Position numbers and translations under genes: made by a program. From the NCBI GenBank assembly GCA_963576735.1, contig OY755178.1:11656001-11720000 (forward strand): a DNA stretch of 64,000 bases, written 5' to 3'. Under the pieces are notes generated by a model. That model was not told the origin of the DNA. It saw only the letters and a program-made list of their open reading frames with translations, and ran no database searches. The stretch's first letter is position 1. Every line of letters begins with the position of its first letter. Shown here one piece after another: positions 1 through 10,626 of the stretch. This DNA comes from Bedellia somnulentella (Eukaryota; Arthropoda; Insecta; Lepidoptera; Bedelliidae).

Positions 1-29
1 TTACCAATCTACCCTTAGTCTACAAAAAA

Positions 30-112
30 TCCGGAATTTCGGATTCTGAAGCTTTGGCTACCCCTTTTTGGGATTTATTGCCGTTATGATATGTATGTTA
101 GTATGTTTCAAT
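30..112 (+). mobile_element. SINE-A 3' fragment
   Basis: GGCTACCCCTTTTTGGGATT and TTGCCGTTATGATATG. Confidence 0.6.
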
Positions 113-284
113 TTAAAATACTCTATATTTTCCAGTGGACCTTTTTTTTGATTGCTGAAAACATACCATTCACCCACTGCCCTTTGTTTTATCATCATGA
201 CTCATCATCCAAAAGTAGCTGACGAATTTTTTAGCTGTTTGATTAAATATATTTTTTGGAAATATAGGTATAGGTAGATTATAA

Positions 285-450
285 ATACATTCGCTCCATT
301 TAGTTTCGATTGGGTTAGGCAGAGACACCGGCCCCGATTGCCGGTTTTAGCAGACCTCTAGCGTTCTATTTTGTATACATGCATACATATACTCACTTTT
401 TAGTTCCCATTGGGGTAGACAGAGATTATCGATCGCCACGTTTATCCAAC
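285..450 (-). mobile_element. Two RTE-like LINE 3' end fragments
   Basis: Two minus-strand pieces side by side: 285-372 (diverged, ATTGGGTTAGGCAGAGA) and 385-450 (TAGTTCCCATTGGGGTAGAC with a TATG-type tail at its left). Confidence 0.5.
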
Positions 451-934
451 CACAAACAGCTATCTCTTTCGCAGTTACATAATATCGTACACTTTTATCT
501 CATTCTTACCGACAGAGATACAATAAAATAACGCTTGTGCTCGGCCTCCTGAATTCCAAACCTGACAATGTCTTGAAAAGAAGTGAGTACCCTAAACACC
601 AATTGAAGGTGTTTTTTTGGTAATTGAGATAAAAAACGCATTTTAGTTCTGACGCTTTTATAGTGCGATGCAGCGTAAAAGCCTCGCGTCGTTTAACTGC
701 CTCGATGGTGTGTGTGTGGTGATGTAGCAGTAGAGCACTCTGCTCACGATCCTCAGGTGTTGTGTTTGATTTTCGGGATTACACATAACATTTAGTTGTG
801 AGATTAACTTTAGTTTGATATCGCATGCTTGAAATATCAAATTATTCAAAAAAATAACTTATTTTGTACTTCGAACGGCATGTTAAGCTGTCTGTCCTAG
901 GTATGATCACAGTACTAGTTGTTATTGCTAGTGG

Positions 935-978
935 TAGTGCTATTCTAAGCCATGTAGCATCGGCTTAGAATAGCACTA
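935..978. repeat. 17-bp perfect inverted repeat at a SINE-A 5' end
   Basis: TAGTGCTATTCTAAGCC (935-951) and GGCTTAGAATAGCACTA (962-978), with a 10-base loop. Confidence 0.85.
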
Positions 979-1192
979 ACACCGATGGGTGTACGTAAGA
1001 GGCGACTTACGGTATTTGGGGCTTTTAAGGGATTTTTGGGCGATGCGGTTGGAGACCCATCACCAACACCCTTTACTTTACCATCTTATCTCCACTCAAC
1101 GTTCCAAAAGTGGCTGAGGAATTTTTAATTACTTATCTCTGGCTACCCTTTCTAGGGATTTATAGCCGTGAGTATATGTATGTAAGTATGTA
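958..1192 (+). mobile_element. SINE-A copy
   Basis: Nearly full length. Its first 17 bases are mirrored just upstream (see 935-978). Confidence 0.75.
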
Positions 1193-1577
1193 GTTGTTAT
1201 TCTGCCGACGTGCACTAGGCCAGCGTGTTTCTCTGTGACCAAATCAGTCTAAAAAGGGTAGGCTCAAGACCCTTGGTGGGAACACATAGGACCTGTTATA
1301 ATATTGTTGAATAATGGGTGCAAGACGAATAAAACACAAATATTATTCTGAAAATGTGAACTGTTTTTTAAAACACATTCGATAAATATTTATCATAAAC
1401 TTTTGTAGCAGCCACAGAGCGTTTATTGGAACTTAAAATAGCATCGTAATATTTTGATTCCTGAGCTACGAACGGTTCAATGTTTATTTTGGTGATTCAG
1501 TTTTCTGCAGTGCCAGTAGTTTGGGCTTCAGCAACTTTTCACTGGAATAAATAAGAAATATAAGTATTTTGTTCCGT

Positions 1578-1792
1578 GTAGTCCCGGATTAGAATGTATC
1601 TATCCCTTTCTATCCACGGGTGACGTAAGAGGCGACTAACGATATAGGGCTTTTTTCACCAACGATACTTTATTTCTACCATCTTGTCCCCTATCAACTA
1701 CCAAATGTGGCGGAGGAGTCTCAAACTCTGAAGCTCTGGCTACCCCTTTTTGGGATTAGCGGCCTTGAGTATATGTTTGTATGTAAGTTTAA
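1578..1792 (+). mobile_element. SINE-A copy, diverged subtype
   Basis: It has GTAGTCCCGGATTAGAATG and the CTACCCCTTTTTGGGAT loop variant, shared with 7072 and 14968. Confidence 0.65.
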
Positions 1793-1984
1793 CAAAAGGT
1801 TTAAAATACTTTAATTAATATGAAACGTTTTCAGTAATGTCTCACTAAGGAGAAAAAAGTTGTAAAATGACAAAATTAATTTTGTTTTTCATCTTTAACG
1901 TTTCTTGGAATATGAAATTAATTTTGCAAAGTTTTGAGTCACCTTGAGATGACCTTTTTTCATTAAAATTTTAAACATTTATAA

Positions 1985-2092
1985 ACTTTTACATATTTAC
2001 TCACGCCATTACTTATCATTAGGGTAGGAAGAGACTACCGATCACCACTTTGTGGCATCGGTATCCAGGCAAACTTCTTAGCTTGGTTTGGC
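1985..2092 (-). mobile_element. RTE-like LINE 3' end, diverged
   Basis: ACTCACGCCATTACTTATCA and GGTAGGAAGAGACTACCGAT match the LINE tail in minus orientation. Confidence 0.5.
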
Positions 2093-2675
2093 ACCGACTC
2101 ACAAATTAATTTAAGTGAATTTTATATTTAGGTAGGTTGAATTGACGCGTGTGGAATAAAGAAATTGCTAAGGTTTTAATCACAGTACTCATAATCAATT
2201 AAAAAACTTATTTCGTACTTTTTAGTACTAGATTGTTTATTTTCGGTTGTTTTTCCCACTATGAAGTCGGTTTTCTTTTTGTTAAAATATCTTACAAAAA
2301 TACGGTTTTGATTTAACGATACTTCTTCACTTGGCAAATTTTATTTAAGATACTTATTAATATGTCCTGATAGTTAACCGCGACTGTCTCACAAACTTAC
2401 TCAGATACAATAACCGTATAGAAGCTGAAATAATACAATCTTTTATTAACTTACGGATGTTTCTGTTCGAACTGACTTGGAACTAAGAAACAGTTGGATT
2501 CCCGATATAAAATGTCTCGTTTTTTACTTGAAGGCCACGCTAAGCTCCAGGCGTCATTCTGCGGGAGAAAAATGTAGAAATAAATTTTCAGTCAGTTGAC
2601 GGGAAAAATTGGAAAAATAACTATAGTAAGTAAATTTTGGCAGAATTATAGACGTATTTTTCATATATATTTCAC

Positions 2676-3042
2676 ATACATACATAAACATAAACGTTCA
2701 TGCCGAATATCCCCGAAGGGGTTGGCAGAGGTACTAATACTTCTGAACATCACGTGACTTAGTCACCCGGTGTTCAGAGTACCCACGTTTTGCATGGACA
2801 GTGTACTCACGTGATAGGGGGCAGGCCTATCGCCGTTTTGTACGAATACACTGTCACATGACTAAGTACAACTCAGCCATGTGGGTTTCCTCACGATGTT
2901 TTCCCTCACCGTTAACAACCATGATAAATTAACCACACATATGTCTTTAGAAAAGACAAATTGGTGTAGGCCCGACCCGGGATTTGAACACTAGTCGTTT
3001 GCACGATAACCGGTGTTCTACCTATTGAGCTATCACGTCGTC
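2676..3042 (-). mobile_element. SINE-B copy, full length
   Basis: Flanked by ATATTTCAC (2667-2675, 3043-3051). The head differs from 61527 (CACTAGTCGTTTGCACGATA), so it is a second tRNA-head subtype, shared with 44880. Confidence 0.8.
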
Positions 3043-3221
3043 ATATTTCACCTTTCCATTCATTCATCAGTAACCAAGAATAAATATATAATCATATTTT
3101 AATAACAATATTCTAAATATAGTTTCGAAATCTGTCAGTAAATAGTAATAGAAAATGTCGGCATTAAGAGTTGGATATTAATGTTTACTGTGTACGCTTT
3201 TATTATTATAAATCTCACCTC

Positions 3222-3345
3222 AATAGAAATATTTACGTCTTATATCCCCAATGTGGTGGCAGAGGTACTGATATGTCTGAACATCACGTGACATTAATGT
3301 TACCTGGCGTTCAGAGTAACCACGTTATGTACCCATGTTTGGCTT
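3222..3345 (-). mobile_element. SINE-B 3' fragment
   Basis: GTGGCAGAGGTACTGATATG and GTGACATTAATGTTACCTGG. Confidence 0.6.
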
Positions 3346-3867
3346 TTATTTATTTATACTAACAATGAACCAGAAAATATTTTAGTATAAATCTATCTAT
3401 ACTATAATAAGACTGTACCGAGGTCAAAACTGTACATTAAAGAAAAAAAATAAAAACCGGTGGAATATATTTAATTATCGATACTGAAGCTAAACTTGCG
3501 CTTTTTAAAAAAATGACTGTCTGTTTGTATGTCCGGTCATCACGTTAGTTCTACCAGACGGATCTTGATCAAATTTGGTATGAATGTAGCTTATACACCT
3601 GGCCAACATATAGGATACCATTTATCCCGGATTTCGCAAGGGTTCCCACAGGAGCATAAAAAAACTTAAATTTTATATGGTTCCCCATATTAACACGATT
3701 CGTTTTTTCATCGAACGACTTTATCAGACTCTTCATTAATAGTATTTTTGGAAAAAATAAGGGTTTCATCCATTTTCATCAAAATAAATGTCCATTTAAT
3801 TTTTTGTCAATAGTATGACTACTAGATTATATAGGATATCAAAAATTTGAAACCAACACCAACGTCT

Positions 3868-3945
3868 TCGTGGCGTAGCGGTATACCGTTTGGTTAGTAC
3901 TAATCGAACGGAAGACCCAGGTTCGAAACCCGGGGGATCACAACC
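3868..3945 (+). mobile_element. tRNA-like sequence, probable SINE head
   Basis: TCTTCGTGGCGTAGCGGTAT and GGTTCGAAACCCGG resemble A and B boxes at tRNA spacing. The outer stem does not pair well, so a functional tRNA gene is unlikely. Confidence 0.4.
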
Positions 3946-4168
3946 ATTTTGCGATTTTTAGCTAGTATAGAATAATAGGAAGCGCTATTCCATCTTTTTC
4001 ACATTCAACTATGCGAATATGTATGAATAAATATAATTGAAAGTATATTGTATGAGTATTGCGTATTCACTTGATAGGTCTGAGAATATGTTTATAACTT
4101 TTATTTTTTAACTATTTTAAAACTAATATTCCCATAGATATATTATGCTATACTTACGCATAAATTAA

Positions 4169-4804
4169 CGTTCACTGTCCCCATACTATAGTTTAGAATG
4201 ACCCGGTAAGTCCAAAATAGGTCGAATGCAATCTATAATTTACACTATTGTAGTAGTTCAATCATAGTAGTATTTTTATAACCAGCCATTGTTTTCCACG
4301 ATTTTTCCAGTGTTTTTCTTGTGACCCACCAAGTGGGTCACGGACTTATAACCATAAAAATCTGTGACCCAATCAGGGTCACGGACTGGTGAGTAAAGAT
4401 GTAATATCTAACTTTTGAGGGTAGATTATAAATTTACGAAGGTAGATAGACAGTACAGGTGATAATACGGCTGTGTTGTTGTTGTGCGGAATTAGTATCT
4501 TATTTGCTAAAATATACCACGACAAGATGTCTTTTTTGTACGGTGAAGATATTCGACGAATACTCGAAAATAGTGACGTCGATAGTGAGGTATCGGAGCT
4601 GGAAGATGACTAGATTGTTTTTAATGTATTGTATGTGTTTTTTTCCGTTCATACGTCCACAGTTAATACAGATCTCTATTGACAAGTTCAAGCTGAAAAA
4701 CGATGTATCAAGTTGTATGTGACCAATGACCCAAAAGGGGAGTCACGAACTTGTCACTATAAATTGTCGTGACCCACCAGATGGGTCATGGGACAGTGAA
4801 CGTG
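4169..4804 (+). mobile_element. piggyBac-like deletion derivative
   Basis: The element is bounded by TTAA at 4165-4168 and 4805-4808. The ends are inverted copies: CGTTCACTGTCCCCA on the left, and CACGTTCACTGTCCCATG read inward from the right, so the left end has lost two bases. TTAA target sites and this end type are characteristic of piggyBac-like elements. Inside, an ATG at 4527 opens a 28-codon frame, MSFLYGEDIRRILENSDVDS then EVSELEDD and a stop. It resembles the acidic N-terminus of piggyBac-like transposases; the rest of the transposase is deleted. Palindromes built on GTGACCCA...GGGTCAC occur near 4320-4340, 4361-4382 and 4769-4791, likely subterminal binding sites. Confidence 0.75.
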
Positions 4805-5205
4805 TTAAGCCTCAGAATGCATAGTTGGTAAATAATAGCACATATTTCAATTTTAATTTAGTACCGCCATCTATGACTGATTGGCTGCAATCTCTCACAC
4901 ATTACCAACGGTAGTAGTTAGTGTAGGGGGCAGCACCGGGCCGCCGCCGCATCGCCAAACTGCTATCCATACTTAATAAAGATATTCTCATTTTTTAACA
5001 TACACACTTTGTACAAAATGGTTTGTTTCATGATTCTTATGAACAATTAAAAAGGTTTTTTGGAACTCACCACTTAAGGGATTAAAATATAGTATACAGA
5101 CTTTATACATTTCTGTATCTAGAAATTTGAAATTTGATGCGATTGACTGATATAACAACTACAAAAAGGAATATATGAAATTCATCCATCAATCAATCAT
5201 GAGTA

Positions 5206-5345
5206 TATACTAACGTCTATAAATCCCAAAAAAGGGTAGCCACAGCTTCAGAGATAGTCATTCTTTATCCACTTTTGGAAGTTGAATGGGGAAAAGGTAG
5301 TCAAATGGTTCTCAAACTGCATCGCCCAATAATCGCTTAAAAAGT
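5206..5345 (-). mobile_element. SINE-A 3' part
   Basis: AAAAGGGTAGCCACAGCTTC and AAGTTGAATGGGGAAAAG in minus orientation. It lies beyond the PDZ gene stop, possibly in or near its 3' UTR. Confidence 0.6.
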
Positions 5346-5629
5346 CTCAATATCTATTTTAAAAAAAAGAAGATTAAGATAGTGTTTTTGTATTTTGGAT
5401 GTAAACCGGATGCAAAAAATGTAGTCCACGCGGACGTAGTCGCGGCCAAAAAGCTAGTATTAAATAAATCAATATTAAATAATTAATTATCTCAAGCGGT
5501 ATCTCATTGGTGAATCGATCAAACCATTAACAGATATTCTTTGTAGAAAATGCGAAAGACTTATTGTGCCAGCCGGATTTTTTTCACAATAACCTAGAGA
5601 GTGCGATAAATTGGCAATTAATCTCGAAT

Positions 5630-5725
5630 TCACTTGGCTGTTACCGTTTTTGCCCCGTTGAATTTCTTTTGTTCCCGTTTTACTTTGATATCTTGAAGCC
5701 GCCTGGCCTCTTGTAATTCTGCTTC
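5630..5725 (-). CDS. PDZ gene, terminal coding exon
   Basis: After an acceptor (AATTTTGCAG), 31 codons plus TGA follow in phase 0. They start EAELQEARRLQDIKVKREQK and end KFNGAKTVTAK. The segment is highly charged and probably helical. With the preceding exons the protein ends about 46 residues after the PDZ domain and has no LIM domain, so this is a short PDZ-only product, or a short isoform if other 3' exons exist. The 3' UTR should run leftward from 5629; I see no clear AATAAA within the first few hundred bases, so the cleavage site is not placed. Confidence 0.75.
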   Translation of the reverse strand, partial: EAELQEARRLQDIKVKREQKKFNGAKTVTAK

Positions 5726-6066
5726 CTGCAAAATTAAGGAAATATTAGATTATCGCTATGAAAAAAAAACTGTATTTTTTAGTTTCGGCGGTCGATTATA
5801 GATTGGATTATTAGATTATCAGCTTGTTATTATTTAAGTTATTTTCATAATAAACACATAAAAGTAACTTTAAGTAAGACATTAAAAAAATATAGATTAA
5901 CTTTTTACGATCCTCACACACATTTTTAGATAAGTAAACATTTATCAATAACTTTAAATATGCTTTTTTATTCGAGACTCTTAGGTTGCGTGCCTTTTTT
6001 TTAGCAGTGATTATAGGCAGGGTTATAATGTTAAAACATAACATTATCCATCACATTAATACTTAC

Positions 6067-6112
6067 ATATTGGTCCTCGTATACACTGTAAGTCGTTTCT
6101 TCGACATCAGGT
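6067..6112 (-). CDS. PDZ gene, small exon after the PDZ domain
   Basis: Between an acceptor (ATTTTACAG) and donor (GTAAGT at 6066-6061) on the minus strand lie 46 nt. The first base completes the Ala codon split from the previous exon; the rest reads PDVEETTYSVYEDQY and ends in phase 0, as needed by the next exon. The segment is acidic and tyrosine-rich, with no recognised motif. An exon this short is believable only because both splice sites and both phases agree with its neighbours. Confidence 0.75.
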
Positions 6113-7071
6113 CTGTAAAATATCATGAATATTTGTACATATTATAATAAGGAAATTTTCCTTCCTTTGTAAATTTGTTTGTCTGCAATGAATAGGCTCT
6201 TAAACTACACAATCGATTTTATATTAGATATTATATTAGAAACCTACACCCTTCAGAAGAGATATAGGCTGTGTATCATCATGCTTAATTTTCTATGGAA
6301 TAAGCAGTAACTGGTGGAACTTTAGATATCCGAATAATGGCACCGAATTTCGGGTGAAGCTGTGGCGGTCGACTAGAATCATAATCTAAAAATGGTAAAA
6401 CTAATTTGAATATTTACAAACTATATATTGTCCATGAAAAAGAGGGTATAAAACGGTAAGGTTTACTAAAATACACGTGATATTGAAGGGTATCATATCT
6501 CTAACATCTCTATGAAAATATACGGCCTGGATTACTATATAGTTTCGAGTACAAAATTACAATTAGTTTTGCTCAAAACTAGAACATTACGAGAAAGAAA
6601 ATCAATTAGCTAAGGATAAGCTTTATTATTCTACGACTAATTCTCCTCTCCAACTTTAAAACCATAGACGTTTTGTTCAAGTAACCCGGGTAATTGGTGT
6701 TCTCTTTACACTAGTTCCGAAGTAGTTTTAAACTTAACTAACTCAATAGTAATAAAAATGAGTAAACTTTACCGTTTTTCTAAGAAATTGTACAATATGA
6801 CTGATATGAATAATATGACTACATTTAATGTAATACCATGTCTTTCACACTAAAGGTTATCTTTTTGGGAGCCAGGTTCATGATAACATTGAATTATTTT
6901 CTGAAGAGCCTATAAATGTTTTTTTAGCATTTCATGACATATATTTGTTTTCATCAGATTTAGATACTTCAAATAACGAGTACAAAATTAATTTTAAACA
7001 GGTATCTGAAGCAAGGATGATCAAAACGCGGAAGAATGATTAATGAATGAGCGCATGAGGTTTGCAAGAAT

Positions 7072-7190
7072 CTTCTCCCCTATCAACTTCCAAATGCGGC
7101 TGAGGAGTTTCTAGCTCTGAAGCTCTGTCTACTTCTTTTTGGGATTTATAGCCGTGAGTATATATATAAGTTAGTATGTACGTAAATTTG
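7072..7190 (+). mobile_element. SINE-A 3' part
   Basis: CTATCAACTTCCAAATGCGG, GATTTATAGCCGTGAGTATA. Confidence 0.65.
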
Positions 7191-7403
7191 ATTTTTAGCA
7201 GATTTTGATTTTTGAAATAACGAGTGTAAAATACATTCAAAACGGAGATCTCGTGTAAGGATATTAAAAACGCGAATGAATGATTAATTATTGAGCGTAT
7301 GACGTTTGCAAGAGTCAGAAAAATAGCATTCGAATGTGGATTTCTGTTTTCCATAAAAGAAAAACGAAAATTGACTTAATATTTGACCATATGTTAATTA
7401 CAT

Positions 7404-7676
7404 AAAATAGATATTAATCCTGTTAATATTATAAATGTGAAAGTTCAGATGTTTGTTTGTTTGAAGCGAAAAGGTTCCTCAATTACATAATATATGTGAA
7501 TGAAATTTGGCGGAATGCTTGATAATGACCCAAATTGACAAATAAGATACTTTTCGACCCGAAAGAAATTAAACAATAAAATATTCAAGGCTGAATTAAC
7601 TAAGAGTACCGGAAAAAAACGGCTTAAGTTTTGTCATAAGCAAATTTGACAGTGTGAAGTCTGTCGGGTCAGCTAG
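7404..7676 (+). mobile_element. Helitron-like element, degenerate
   Basis: It ends GTCTGTCGGGTCAGCTAG followed by T, the same 3' end as the 52521 element, preceded by AAGCAAATTTGACAGT. The 5' side has TTAATATTATAAATGTGAA and GTTTGTTTGTTTGAAGCG, common in lepidopteran repeats. The 5' limit is approximate. It lies in a PDZ gene intron. Confidence 0.5.
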
Positions 7677-7729
7677 TAATAGAAAAAACTTGAAAAATAT
7701 ATTGATTAATGAATATAATAATAACTATA

Positions 7730-7905
7730 ACCCACCCATTTGAGTAAGTCACGTTATATGAGTCAAGACACTGGAGTTACCTAAATCAGACACTGAATAA
7801 ACCATTGATCATAGACGTAACATGCTCATGATGATGTTAATTATATACACAATGTATACACATAATGACTTTAGAAAAGACAAATTGTTATAGACATTTG
7901 TTACA
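7730..7905 (-). mobile_element. SINE-B, heavily diverged
   Basis: Only patches remain, such as ATGACTTTAGAAAAGACAAA. Confidence 0.35.
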
Positions 7906-7996
7906 GGGTTTCAAATTAAATCTAAATAAAGTATTAAGAAAACATTAATAATAAAAAATCGACAACTGACATAAAAAAACCTCAATGAATACTTAC

Positions 7997-8148
7997 GCAC
8001 TAACAGCAAGTTTAATTTGTATGCCGGACTCAACAATCATTTCATGGGCTAGCTCCAGAGTCAGTTTGGTTGAGTCTATACCATTTATGCTTCGTAGTAT
8101 GTCACCAGCTTTGATACCTGCCTTGTCAGCACGACTGTCTTCCCTGAC
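7997..8148 (-). CDS. PDZ gene, exon with C-terminal half of the PDZ domain
   Basis: On the minus strand an acceptor (TTTATCACAG) precedes 152 nt that translate as VREDSRADKAGIKAGDILRS, then INGIDSTKLTLELAHEMIVE and SGIQIKLAVS, and ends at donor GTAAGT (7996-7991). This is the classic second half of a PDZ domain: GIKAGDILRSING is the conserved turn and strand, and the LELAHEMI stretch is helix alpha-B. By alignment in my head the alpha-B1 position is Leu, not the His of class I domains. The exon is phase 0 at its start and phase 2 at its end. The last two bases, GC, join to the first base, A, of the 6112-6067 exon to give Ala, which strongly supports the splice model. The intron between this exon and 17391 is over 9 kb and full of repeats. 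Confidence 0.85.
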
Positions 8149-8223
8149 CTGTGATAAACATTTATCACATTATTCGTATGTTCTAAATATGAAATCCTAT
8201 TTTTTGTGACACTGCATCTTTTT

Positions 8224-8505
8224 AACCGACTTCAAAAAAAGGAGTGTTCTCAATTCGAACGTATATTTTTTTTATGTCTGTTCGCCGATTACTTCGCCAT
8301 TAATGAACCGATTTTGATTATTATTTTTTTAATCGAAAGAAGATACTCCTGGATTGGTACCATGATGAGGATATCAGGGTCTGATGATGGGATCCTGGAG
8401 AAATCGAGGGGAACCTTCAAATTTTATAGGCAAATGTACCGCGTTTTACATATTTTCTGAACTTATGCGCATTTGCTTCGGTGCATGGTTTGCATGAAGT
8501 CGGTT
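8224..8505 (+). mobile_element. AACCGACTTC-type TIR repeat
   Basis: The ends are inverted: AACCGACTTCA at the left and TGAAGTCGGTT at the right. The body starts with a short A run and GGAGTGTTCTCAATTCGA. Fragments of the same family are at about 2262-2276, 24360-24403, 35838-35868 and 39163-39225. It lies in the PDZ gene intron just upstream of the 7997-8148 exon. Confidence 0.55.
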
Positions 8506-8769
8506 TTATTAGTTTGGCTTATTATCTGTGTTATAGTATTGATTGTATTATTTACTGTATTAAAGGAGTAGAATTTAATTTGTTTTGTTTATTTTGTTTT
8601 ATAACGAGCAAACACTATTGGTATAATATTTCAAAAAGTTGAAGATGAAAAGTCACTTTTTGAAAACAAATACCGTTTGAAAGACTCCACCGTGAGAAAT
8701 CAGACACTTGCTGTGAATATAACGTAGAATACAGATTTACATTATTACTTATTTATACTCACGCCCATT

Positions 8770-8975
8770 AGTACTACATACAAACATATACTCACCGCCA
8801 TAAATCCCAAAAAGGGGTAGCCAGAGCTTCAGAGGGAGAAACTCCTCAGCCACATTTGGAAGTTGATAGGAGTGAAGATGGTAGAAATATAGTACCATTA
8901 GCGATAGGTCTCCAACCGCATCGCCCAAATACAACCTTACCTTACAATACGATACCTGTGGGTTGAAAGGGGTAG
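8770..8975 (-). mobile_element. SINE-A copy
   Basis: AAAAAGGGGTAGCCAGAGCT, then GGTCTCCAACCGCATCGCCC in minus orientation. Confidence 0.7.
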
Positions 8976-9593
8976 TTATATATAAATCGTTATGTGCTTT
9001 CTTTTCTCGTCTGCTTAAGTTACGTAATTATCGTGTAAAGATATCTCGGAATGGAACTACTCCAACGTATTATGTAATTTTGTTTATCAATTAAGTTTTA
9101 CCACTCAATTTATGAAAGTTAAACAGTTTTCTAACATTTTCAAAATGTAACTTTTCACATTCACCCTGATTTTCTTTCTTTCAAAATACACACCTGCAAT
9201 ATTAATTATCGTTTCCAACTCTACCAAAGATTCAAGTTACAGTTGATTATTTATTTATTTCAAAGAAAGTCAACAGTTGTCGAAACAAAATAACATAATT
9301 TGAATGATTAGCAGTCTATCAGACTGTCACGATTAAATACAAATTAGCATCAAAAGAGCATAAAAAGTATATATAGTTTTCTATTATTTAAGTATTCAAA
9401 TGTGGTTTATAAGGCAGTATAATATACAATTCACTCTAAATAAGGAGGAAAAAATTAAAAATTATATAACCCTTAAGAAAATATATTAATTTATGACGAA
9501 AAAATTTATAACTGTTAAAAATTACTCAAAACTCGCTTCACCGCGCTTACGTTACTACATAATTACTATTAAAACTTTTACTTACTCTAACTT

Positions 9594-9854
9594 ACTTACT
9601 CTCTTTGCCGTGTAGTGTCGGCTTAGAATAACACTACCCCATTTCTACCCGTGGGTGATCGTAAGAGGCGACTAACGGTATTGGGGCTTTTAAGGGATTT
9701 TTGGGCGATGCGGTTGGAGACCCATCACCAAAAACCATTATTTCACCATCTTTTCCCCACGCAATTCCAAAAGTGGCTGAGGAATTTATAATTCCTTGGC
9801 TCTGGCTATCCCTTCTAGGGAATTACAGCCGTGAGCATATGCATGTATGTATGT
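9594..9854 (+). mobile_element. SINE-A copy, full length
   Basis: Flanked by ACTTACTCTAACT (left 9580-9592, right 9855-9867). It lies in the PDZ gene intron. Confidence 0.8.
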
Positions 9855-10156
9855 ACTTACTCTAACTAAGAAACTGTTTTTTCGATAGTTAGTATTACAT
9901 CAGCATATAAGAGGCATTTGATGATTAATCCATACAGTTTCAGTGAATTATCACTTTCACAGAACTCTGTCAATCATCCATGAACTAACTAAATAGACAC
10001 AAAGAAGTTATAAATCCCTGTCGGACAACCGTAGAAATTCCGAACCATTCTGTATTTCCCCCTTTTACTCTCCTTCAAGTACTGGAATACTGAGAGATAA
10101 ATAACAGAGGCGAGGGAGGCTTCCCTAACAAGTTTTCTGTGCTTAACTTAACTAGG

Positions 10157-10412
10157 CTGTGTAGTGCCGGATTAGAATAGCACTACCCCATTTCTTCCGG
10201 TGGGTATACGTAAGAGGTGACTAACGGTATTGGGGCTTTTAAGGGATTATTGGGCAATGCGGTTGGAGACCCATCACCAACAACCTTTATACTACCATCT
10301 TTTCCCCACTCAACTTTCCAAAAGTGGCTGAAGAATTTCTTATTCCTTAGCTCTGGCAACCTGCTTCTAGGGATATTTAACCGTGAGCATATGTATGTAT
10401 GCATGTATGTTC
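10157..10412 (+). mobile_element. SINE-A copy next to the assembly gap
   Basis: Full length, ending just before the N run. The sequence after its tail (CGTTAACTGAAATGC) recurs at 10709. Confidence 0.8.
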
Positions 10413-10426
10413 GTTAACTGAAATGC

Positions 10427-10626
10427 NNNNNNNNNNNNNNNNNNNNNNNNNNNNNNNNNNNNNNNNNNNNNNNNNNNNNNNNNNNNNNNNNNNNNNNNNN
10501 NNNNNNNNNNNNNNNNNNNNNNNNNNNNNNNNNNNNNNNNNNNNNNNNNNNNNNNNNNNNNNNNNNNNNNNNNNNNNNNNNNNNNNNNNNNNNNNNNNNN
10601 NNNNNNNNNNNNNNNNNNNNNNNNNN
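10427..10626. other. Assembly gap, 200 N
   Basis: Exactly 200 unknown bases. CGTTAACTGAAATGC ends right before it and recurs at 10709-10723. Confidence 0.95.

Noticed and set aside
3868..3945. A genuine tRNA gene
   Set aside because: A and B boxes are present but the acceptor stem does not pair; a SINE head is likelier.
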